A DNA stretch of 64,000 nucleotides. It comes from Sphingomonas sp. MA1305. GTDB lineage: Bacteria; Pseudomonadota; Alphaproteobacteria; Sphingomonadales; Sphingomonadaceae. Positions 55,613 to 64,000 of this stretch are shown one piece after another. How positions within the stretch are numbered: the first letter of the stretch is position 1; the number at the start of each line of letters is the position of its first letter. Location of the stretch: the NCBI RefSeq assembly GCF_016107325.1, contig NZ_RCVT01000004.1:62001-126000 (forward strand), in the 5' to 3' direction. Made by a program: the position numbers and the translations under genes. The notes beneath the pieces are model-generated. The model saw only the letters and a list, made by a program, of their open reading frames with translations. It was not told where the DNA came from and made no database searches.

Positions 55613-56074
55613 ATGAGCCACGACGCCACCCGTACCGAACCGCCCGCCGACGGCGTGATCCTGGGCTATGGCCCGATGCTGCCGACCATTGCCGCGGCGA
55701 TCGGGGCGTGGCTGATGCCGCCGCCCTGGCCCTTCTGGGCGGTGCATCTCGGCGTCATCTGGGCGGCACTGATCCTGGTGTTCATTGCGGGGGTGCGCCG
55801 CGGCTTCGGCTTCGGCTTCCCACCGGCATCGACGGCGATCGCCATTGCCTCGAGCATCACCTATTTCGTGCTGGGCGGGCTGGCGCTGGTGATCGGGCCG
55901 CCGTCCATCGCGCTGATCCCGCTGATGATCGGCTATGCGCTCGCCGCTTTGCTCGACCGTCGTGCAGCGCTGTCGGGCAACGCGCCGGCCTATTTCGCCC
56001 GGCTGCGGCCGCGGCAGATGCTGCTCGGGCTTGCCGGACTCGCCGGCCTGTGGGCGTGGACGGTGCTGCACTGA
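55613..56074 (+). CDS. Multi-pass membrane protein, DUF3429-like
   Basis: A 153-residue protein with four to five hydrophobic segments, opening with VILGYGPMLPTIAAAIGAWL and then LILVFIAGVRRGFGFG. This matches my impression of the DUF3429 family of unknown function. It stands alone between the groEL terminator and manC. Confidence 0.7.
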   Translation: MSHDATRTEPPADGVILGYGPMLPTIAAAIGAWLMPPPWPFWAVHLGVIWAALILVFIAGVRRGFGFGFPPASTAIAIASSITYFVLGGLALVIGPPSIALIPLMIGYALAALLDRRAALSGNAPAYFARLRPRQMLLGLAGLAGLWAWTVLH

Positions 56075-56101
56075 CCGTCCACGCGCGACCGGGGCGGATG
56101 C

Positions 56102-57139
56102 CTATTTCTTCATCGCCTCGATCAGCTTCTTGACCTCCTGGCTGCGGCCGCGTGGCAGCACCAGCACGTCGTTGCCGCTGGCCACGACGATCAGATCCTC
56201 GATCCCGACGGCGGCGATGCGGATCCCGTCGGAGCGGAGCAGGCAGTTCTTCGTATCCACCGCCAGCACCTCGCCGCGGTGGACGTTGCCGTTGTCGTCG
56301 GCGTCGCTAATGGCATGCAGCGCGTCCCAGCTGCCGACGTCGCTCCAGCCCATCGCCACCGGCACCACCGCGACGCGACCAGCCTTTTCCATCACCGCAT
56401 AGTCGATCGAATCGGAGGGCGAGGCGGCGAAGGCCTCGGCATCCGGCCACACACAGCTCCGTTCGCGCCGGGCCCGGCTCATCGCATCCTTGGCCGCGGT
56501 CAGCATCTGCGGCGCATGTTGGCCCAGCTCGCCAAGGAAGATGTCGGCGCGGAACAGGAAGATGCCGCCGTTCCAGGCATGGTTGCCCGCCGCCAGCATC
56601 GCTTCGGCCCGCTCCTTCTGCGGCTTTTCGACGAACCGAGCCACGCGGTGGACGCCGTGGCCGATCTCCTCGCCGATCTGGATCCAGCCATAGCCCGTCT
56701 CGGGCGCATCGGGGGTGATGCCGAACGTCACCAGCCATCCCTCGGCGACCAGCGGCATCGCCGCCTCGATCGCGGCATGGAATGCCGCGACGTCGTGGAT
56801 GACATGGTCGGACGGCATGATCAGCAGCGCATCCTCGCCCTTGGCGGCGAGCGCCCCCAGCGCGATCGCGGGTGCCGTGTTGCGCGCCGCCGGCTCCAGG
56901 ATCACGGCCTGCGGCGTCACGCCGGCGGCCTGCAGCTGATCCTCGATCTCGCGGGCATGCGCCGCATTGGCGACCACGATCGGCGCGGCGAACCCCTCGC
57001 CATGCGCGCGTTTCGCGGTCAGCTGCAGCATCGTCTCCTCGGCCGTCAGCGACAAAAGCTGCTTGGGCATCTCAGGCCGCGACATCGGCCAGAGCCGGGT
57101 GCCCGATCCTCCGGAAAGGATCACGGGAACGATGGTCAT
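56102..57139 (-). CDS. manC: Mannose-1-phosphate guanylyltransferase
   Basis: A 345-residue nucleotidyltransferase making GDP-mannose from GTP and mannose 1-phosphate. PVILSGGSGTRLWPMSR is the pyrophosphorylase signature; LEPAARNTAPAIALGAL, DHVI and FVEKPQ follow. The phosphomannose isomerase domain of long bifunctional forms is absent, so this is the monofunctional type. It is divergent from the exopolysaccharide genes, for which it supplies donor sugar. Confidence 0.95.
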   Translation of the reverse strand: MTIVPVILSGGSGTRLWPMSRPEMPKQLLSLTAEETMLQLTAKRAHGEGFAAPIVVANAAHAREIEDQLQAAGVTPQAVILEPAARNTAPAIALGALAAKGEDALLIMPSDHVIHDVAAFHAAIEAAMPLVAEGWLVTFGITPDAPETGYGWIQIGEEIGHGVHRVARFVEKPQKERAEAMLAAGNHAWNGGIFLFRADIFLGELGQHAPQMLTAAKDAMSRARRERSCVWPDAEAFAASPSDSIDYAVMEKAGRVAVVPVAMGWSDVGSWDALHAISDADDNGNVHRGEVLAVDTKNCLLRSDGIRIAAVGIEDLIVVASGNDVLVLPRGRSQEVKKLIEAMKK

Positions 57140-57299
57140 GATGCTGTGAATCTCCTTCGGAGGCGCACCTCTAGGCGATTGGGTGCGATGCCGTAACGAT
57201 CCAGGCCGGGGTCTTGTTCAAGTTTTCTTTTACATTTTCTGAGACAGGCAAAGCGAGGTGTCGGAACGGCTTACACACGCTGAAGGATAGTCTCGGTCG

Positions 57300-58688
57300 A
57301 TGATCCGACTGTTCAAGCATTATATCCCGCAGGCGGTGCTGCTGCTCGGCCTGGTCGATGCGCTGCTGCTGTTCGCGGCGGCGGAGGCCGGCTGGGTGAT
57401 CCGCGCCCATCAGATCGGCATGACGGTGGAGCCGCTGACCACACGCCTGCCGCAGCTGGTCAGCTTCGTCGTCGCCTTGCAGACGGCGCTGGTCGCGGTC
57501 GGGGCCTATGGCGTCGCCTCCTTCCTGTCGCTGCGTTTCGCCGCGGCGCGGCTGGCGGTGGCCGTGGCGCTGGGCGTGACCTTCCTGGCGCTGATCTTCT
57601 TCCTGGTGCCGGCATTGACCTTCTGGCGGTCGAACCTGTTCTACGCGATGCTGATCGCAATCGTGCTGCTGGTCGCCATCCGCGCCCTGCTCGGCCGTGC
57701 GCTCGGCAGCGATACGCTCAAGCGCCGGATCGTCGTGCTCGGCGCCGGGCCGCGCGCGGCGCGGATCGGGGAACTGGCTGCGCGGCCGGGGGCCAATGTC
57801 ATCATCGCCGGCTATGTCGCGATGGGCGAGCCGTCCCCGGCCGTCGTCGGTGCAGTGCCGCGCGACGCCATCCCCAATCTCGCCGGCCATGTCGTCGACC
57901 ATAATGCCGTCGAGGTGGTGCTTGCGCTGGAGGAGCGCCGCAACGCGCTGCCGCTCAAGGATTTGCTGCGGGTGCGGACGACCGGCGTCGCGGTCAGCGA
58001 GATCTCGACCTTCCTGGAGCGCGAGACGGGGCGGATCGACCTCACCTCGGTCAATCCCTCCTGGCTGATCTTCTCCGACGGTTTCGCTTCCGGGCGGATG
58101 GTCTCGGGCATAGTGAAGCGCGCCTTCGACGTCTTCGCCAGCCTGCTGCTGCTCGCCGTCACGCTGCCGATCATTCTGGTCACCGCCATCGCGATCAAGC
58201 TCGAATCGCGCGGTCCCGCCTTCTACCGCCAGCGGCGCGTCGGCCTGTACAACCAGCCGTTCGACATCCTGAAGCTGCGCTCCATGCGTCAGGATGCGGA
58301 GGTTGCCGGCACGGCCGTGTGGGCGGAAAAGGACGATCCCCGCATCACCCGCATCGGTCGGTTCATCCGCAAGGTGCGGATCGACGAACTGCCGCAGACC
58401 TGGACGGTGTTGAAGGGCGACATGAGCTTCGTCGGGCCGCGCCCCGAACGCCCGCAGTTCGTCGAACAGCTCGAACAGCATCTGCCTTTCTATGCCGAGC
58501 GGCACATGGTGAAGCCGGGCATCACCGGCTGGGCGCAGATCAATTATCCCTACGGCGCGTCGATCGAGGACGCGCGGCACAAGCTCGAATACGATCTGTA
58601 CTATGCCAAGAACTATTCGCCGTTTCTCGACCTGTTGATCCTTCTGCAGACGCTGCGCGTCGTGCTGTGGCCGGCGGGGGCGCGGTGA
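57300..58688 (+). CDS. Polyprenyl glycosylphosphotransferase, EpsB/TIGR03013-like (initiating sugar transferase)
   Basis: A 462-residue membrane enzyme that starts exopolysaccharide repeat synthesis by attaching the first sugar phosphate to undecaprenyl phosphate. The N-terminal half has four to five hydrophobic segments and an NAD-like domain (RIVVLGAGPRAARI). The sugar transferase core follows, with KRAFDVFASLLLLAV, the FYRQRRVGLYNQPFDILKLRSMR motif, RKVRIDELPQTW and GDMSFVGPRPERP. It overlaps prsK (GTGA) and opens the operon. Confidence 0.93.
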   Translation: MIRLFKHYIPQAVLLLGLVDALLLFAAAEAGWVIRAHQIGMTVEPLTTRLPQLVSFVVALQTALVAVGAYGVASFLSLRFAAARLAVAVALGVTFLALIFFLVPALTFWRSNLFYAMLIAIVLLVAIRALLGRALGSDTLKRRIVVLGAGPRAARIGELAARPGANVIIAGYVAMGEPSPAVVGAVPRDAIPNLAGHVVDHNAVEVVLALEERRNALPLKDLLRVRTTGVAVSEISTFLERETGRIDLTSVNPSWLIFSDGFASGRMVSGIVKRAFDVFASLLLLAVTLPIILVTAIAIKLESRGPAFYRQRRVGLYNQPFDILKLRSMRQDAEVAGTAVWAEKDDPRITRIGRFIRKVRIDELPQTWTVLKGDMSFVGPRPERPQFVEQLEQHLPFYAERHMVKPGITGWAQINYPYGASIEDARHKLEYDLYYAKNYSPFLDLLILLQTLRVVLWPAGAR

Positions 58689-60711
58689 CGCTGGCACTGA
58701 CCCTGTGGAGCCATGCGCTCGCCGCGCTGGGCTTCGGCCTGCTTGCGGTCGCTGCGGCGCGCGGCGATGGCGGGCTGTGGGGGCGGCTGTCGCTCGCCGG
58801 CGCCTGCGCGCTCACCGCCTGCTGGGCGCTGGCGGTCGCCGGGATCAACGCCCGCGATCCCGCGACCGCACTGGCGGAGACGGCGCGCAACCTCGCGTGG
58901 CTCGGCTTGCTGTGGCAGCTCGGCCGCCGCGATCGCGGCGGCAGCGCCGCGCTGCTCCTCGTCTATCTGGTCACCGGGGCGATCAACATCGGCGCGGTGC
59001 TGCTGGCACTGATCCAGACGCTGCCGCTCTCCGGCGACGGCGCAGAAGCGGCGGCCGGCCTGGCGCTGGTCGCGCGCATGGTCGGGGCGCTGCTCGGCCT
59101 CGTCCTTGCTCATCAATATGCCGTCAGCCTCGCGGCCGGCGAACGGCGTGGCGTGCTGCTGCTGTTCACCGCAGCGATCGCCGGTATGTGGACCACCGAT
59201 CTGGCGCTTGCCGTGCTCGCCTACAGCGCCGGCTGGCCCGATGCGATGGTCGCGGTGCGCGGCTTTGCGATGATCGCGATGGCGATGCTGATGGCGCCGG
59301 CGGTGATGCGTGCCGAACGGCCGCTCGCCATGTCGCATGCGGGTGCGCTGCGACTGCTGACCGGCTTCGCCGTCATCCTGTATGTTGCCCTCACGGTCGG
59401 GTTGATTCAGATCGTCGATCGCTTCGCCGGCAGCCACGGCCGTATCGCGCAGACCGCGATCGTCTGCGGCGCTGCCGCGGCGCTCGGCACGTTGCTGACC
59501 GCGCCCTGGCTGCGCGGCTGGGCCAAGGTGAAGCTGGCGCAGCATTTCTTCCGCCACCGCTACGATTATCGCGTCGAGTGGCAGCGTTTCGCCACGCGAC
59601 TCGGCCGTCCCGGCGCCGAACCGCTCGGCCGCCGCATCGTCCGCGCCATCGCCGATCTGACCAGCTCGCCTGCCGCCTTGCTGCTCGTCTGCCGCGACGG
59701 CGAGCTCGAACCCGACGAGGCGTGGAACTGGCCGATGCCGTTCGGTGGCGGCGCCGCGCTGGTTGCCTATCTCGCCGCCAGCGAGCGGATCGTCAGCCTC
59801 GACGAGCTTCGTCGTGCCCAGGCGCCCGCCGCCGAGGCCGCGGCGGTACCGGCGTGGATGGTCGAGGACGAGGCCGCCTGGGCGCTGGTACCGCTGCTCC
59901 ATGGCAGCGAACTGGCCGGAGCGATCCTGCTCGCCCGCCCCGCCGCCAGCCCGCCGCTCGACTGGGAAGACCTCGACCTGCTGCGCATCGCCGGGCGCCA
60001 GGCGGCCAGTTATCTGGCCGAGGAGCGCGCCCATGCCGCGCTTGCCGAAGCGGCCCGGTTCGACGAGTTCAACCGCCGCTTCGCCTTCATCATGCACGAC
60101 ATCAAGAATCTGGTCAGCGGGGTCAGTCTCGTCGCACGCAATGCCGAGCGTCACGCCGACAACCCGGCCTTTCGCGCCGATATGATCGCGACCTTGCAGG
60201 ATTCGGCGGCACGGATGAACGCACTGCTCGCCCGCCTGTCGCAGCATCATCAGGGGGGCACCGAGCCGGTGCAGCCGGTCGATGTCGGCACGCTTGCGGC
60301 CCGTCTCGCCGAGCGTCGCCGCGCGCAGCATCCGATCGAGGTGGCGGGGCAGGGAATCGCGCTGGCGCAACCGCATCGGCTCGAGCAACTGCTCGATCAT
60401 CTGGTGCAGAATGCGGTGGAGGCGAGCCCGCCGGACCGTGCGGTGCGCCTTACCGTTTCTGGCGATCGCGCTGCCGTCAGCATCGATGTCGAGGATGAGG
60501 GGTGCGGCATGAGCGCCGCCTTTATTCGCGAACGGCTGTTCCGTCCCTTTGCCTCGTCCAAGCCGGCAGGCTTCGGCATCGGCGCCTATGAGGCACGGCA
60601 GCTGGCGCAGGCGATGGGCGGCACGATCGACGTCGCCAGCCGCGAGGGCGCGGGCAGCCGCTTCCGCGTCCGCCTGCCCGCGGCACCCGCTCAGTCGCTG
60701 GATCAGGCCGC

Positions 60712-60715
<4 letters not shown>
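58685..60715 (+). CDS. prsK: PEP-CTERM/XrtA-system sensor histidine kinase PrsK
   Basis: A 676-residue kinase with an N-terminal membrane domain of about eight hydrophobic segments (to about 280). A GAF-like region (around 295-450) follows, then a HisKA with the unusual H-box FAFIMHDIKNLVSG (His471) and a HATPase domain (LVQNAVEASPP, DEGCGMS, GFGIGAYEARQL). This architecture is the PrsK family, which partners PrsR in XrtA-linked exopolysaccharide clusters. It starts at GTG 58685 and overlaps the genes on both sides. Confidence 0.9.
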
Positions 60716-62074
<1,359 letters not shown>

Positions 62075-62082
<8 letters not shown>

Positions 62083-64000
62083 CGCCGTTTATCCGATGCT
62101 GCGGCCGCGACGGACGCGGCGGCGCATCGCGCTGCCGCGGCTGGCGGGCGTGCGGCTGATAGCCATCGCCATTCTGGTCGCCTTGGCCGTCGCCATCGCC
62201 GCCTTGGTGCTGCGGCCGCATCGCCGGGTCGATCCGGCTGCGGCGCTGGCCGATGCGCGCCGCGCCTATGCGCTCGGCAATTACAGCGCGGCGCGCAACC
62301 ATGCGCTGACCGTGATCGCCATCAGGCCGCGCCAGGCGGCGGCACAAGTGCTGCTCGCCGACAGCTACCTCCACCTCGGCGACGGTCCGGCGGCGGAGGG
62401 GGTGATCAGCCGCGCCCGGACCGCCGGCCTGCCCGTCGCGACGCTCGCCGGCCGGCTCGCCGCGGCGCGGCTGCTGCAGGGCGATGCGCAGGGGGCGATC
62501 GACGCCGCCGGCGCCGCGCCCGACGACCGGCTCGCGGTACGCAGCCGCGCCCGCGCGCTGGCGGTGCAGGGTGACGCGGGACAGGGCGTCCGCCTGCTCG
62601 CCGCGCAGCTCGCCCGCGACGACACGGATGGCGAGGCCTGGGCCGATCTTGGCCGGATCCGCCTCGACGCCGGCGAGATCGCCGCGGCGAGCGACGCGAT
62701 CGCCCGCGCCCTGCGGCTGCGCCCCGGCGACCCGGTCGTGCTGACCCTGTCGGGCGAACTGACGCGCAGCCGTTACGGCTTGGTCGCTGCTTTGCCCTGG
62801 TTCGAGGCGGCGCTGCGCCGCGACGCCTATTTCCATCCCGCGCTGATCGAATATGCCGCGACCTTGGGCGAGGTCGGCCGCAACCGCGACATGCTGGCGG
62901 CGACCCGCCGCGCGCTCGCCGCCCGGCCGAACAGTCCGCAGGCGCTGTACCTTCAGGCGGTGCTCGCCGCCCGCGCCGGCCGCGGCGAAGTGGCGCGCGA
63001 TCTGCTCCAGCGGGCCGGCCCGGCGATCGCCGGACTGCCGGGCGCGACCCTGGTGGGCGGCGCGCTCGATTATGCCGGTGGCGGCTGGGAACGGGCGATC
63101 GACAGCTGGCGCCAGCTCGTCGCCGACCAGCCGATGAACCTGCCCGCCCGCCGCCTGCTCGCCGCGGCCCTGCTCCGCTCGGGCGATGCGCCCGCCGCCA
63201 TCGCCATGCTGGCGCCGCTGATCGCGCGCGGCGATGCCGACACCTATGCGCTGACCGTCGCCGCCCGCGCCTATGAACGGACGGGCGATCGCGCCACCGC
63301 CGCGCAATCGCTCGACCGCGCCGCATCCGGCGGCCGCACCGCCGCGACGGTGTTCGCCAGCGACGACGGCGTCGCCGCGCGGCTCGCCGATGCCGCGGAC
63401 GCACCCGACGATCCCAATTACTGGCTCGGCGTCATCCGCGCGCAGCTGACCGCCGGCGATGCCGCCGGGGCGGTACAGCAGGCCCGCACCCTCGTCGTCC
63501 GCGCTCCCGGCGCACCAGCGCCGCTGCTCGCGCTCGGCGATGCGCTGGTCGCGTCCGGCCGCTTCGCCGAAGCGGCCGCGGTCTACGCCCGCGCCGCCGA
63601 TCTCGCCTATGACGAGCCGACGATGCTGCGCCTGGTCGACGCCTGGGGGCGGGCCGGCCGCCCGCGCGACGCCGCTGCGGCGCTGTCGCTTTTTCTCCAG
63701 CAGAACCCCCAGAATATCGCCGCGCTGATGCTGCTCGGCCATTGGCAGCGGCTCGCCGGCCACGGCGACGCCGCGATCGAGACGCTGGAGGCGGTCCGCC
63801 GCCTCGCCGGCAACCGCGACGCCGCCCTGCTCGCCGAACTCGCCCAGGCCTATGCCGGCGCCGACGACGGCGACATCGCCCGCGTCTACGGCCGGGCGGC
63901 CTATGCGCTGGCGCCGATGAGCCCGGTCGCCGCCGATGCCTATGCCGTCGCGCTCGCCGCCGCCGGCGATCTCGGCGCCGCCCGCCAGCTTGCGGTCAAG
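62075..64000 (+). CDS. prsT: PEP-CTERM/XrtA-system TPR-repeat protein PrsT (cut by window edge)
   Basis: The frame is open for 642 codons without a stop. A basic N-terminus and one transmembrane segment (about 25-47) are followed by tandem tetratricopeptide-like helical pairs (for example AYALGNYSAARNHALTVIAI and GRFAEAAAVYARAADLAYD) spaced about 34 residues apart. Family members are often described as lipoproteins, but no lipobox cysteine follows the anchor here. It starts eight bases before the prsR stop. The likely role is assembly of the exopolysaccharide export machinery in the periplasm. Confidence 0.85.

Noticed and set aside
57140..57299. Sigma54 (-24/-12) promoter for the exopolysaccharide operon
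   Set aside because: GG-N10-GC pairs could not be matched with the TGGCAC/TTGC consensus; the PrsR targets probably lie elsewhere.
57171..58697. Long minus-strand open frame opposite the glycosylphosphotransferase
   Set aside because: Composition of Gln/Arg/Asp runs and full overlap with a conserved gene mark it as a shadow.

Overview
The window is chromosomal DNA of a high-GC alphaproteobacterium, most likely a member of the Sphingomonadaceae. Support comes from gcrA, a fused petA-petB-petC bc1 operon, an aerobic hemF with a Crp-like neighbour, O-succinylhomoserine sulfhydrylase (metZ), and an exopolysaccharide cluster of the XrtA/PEP-CTERM type. GTG starts and stop/start overlaps (ATGA or GTGA) are frequent. 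No rRNA, tRNA, CRISPR array, transposase, integrase or prophage gene was seen. Most of the window is core genome, and the less ordinary parts are envelope, metal and polysaccharide functions.

Layout. 0-1.4 kb: an aldo/keto reductase (cut by the edge) and an SDR, divergent from a small ArsR-type regulator. 1.7-10.7 kb: a secreted helical lipoprotein, then a heavy-metal RND tripartite pump (adaptor, permease, outer-membrane channel) divergent from an OmpR-type two-component system. 10.9-18.9 kb: META-domain protein, recO, leuB, a polyprenyl-phosphate sugar transferase fused to a GtrA-like domain, a PMT-type mannosyltransferase, metZ-apaG, a GcvA-like LysR regulator and a GNAT. 19-25.2 kb: an Orf12/LpqF-like beta-lactamase-fold protein coupled to an ABC-2 permease, gcrA, an SDR, parE and a small secreted protein. 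25.5-31.7 kb: a secreted protein of unknown role, argD-argF, hslO, a structured small RNA, and queC-queE. 31.7-38.2 kb: a second member of the helical secreted family, a Met-rich lipoprotein, lipB, two membrane proteins, GNAT, hemF, a Crp/Fnr regulator and trmL. 38.4-44.5 kb: the bc1 operon, apt, a Gly/Tyr-rich lipoprotein, a MaoC-like hotdog protein and a lipoprotein phosphodiesterase. 44.6-48.1 kb: a probable copper module, a TonB-C-like protein and ychF. 48.3-56.1 kb: a small outer-membrane-like protein, a TRIC channel, an ACT-like small protein, GNAT-sppA, CIRCE-controlled groESL and a DUF3429-like protein. 56.1-64 kb: manC, divergent from a polyprenyl glycosylphosphotransferase followed by PrsK, PrsR and PrsT, with PrsT running off the edge.

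How the parts connect. ManC supplies GDP-mannose. That could feed both the exopolysaccharide cluster and the polyprenyl-phosphate-mannose synthase/PMT pair, which together suggest O-mannosylation of exported proteins. The Prs proteins form the signalling arm of an XrtA-linked exopolysaccharide and protein-sorting system, whose exosortase would lie beyond the right edge. The RND pump and the CopB-like pair point to metal export.

The items I consider most worth a second look are the three-hairpin RNA upstream of queC (resembling the suhB/MmgR sRNA family), the paralogous secreted helical proteins, the 11-bp-spaced direct repeat between the pump and its two-component genes, the Orf12-like protein with an orphan ABC-2 permease, and the PrsT without a lipobox. 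I did not find a clearly unprecedented defence or mobile system.
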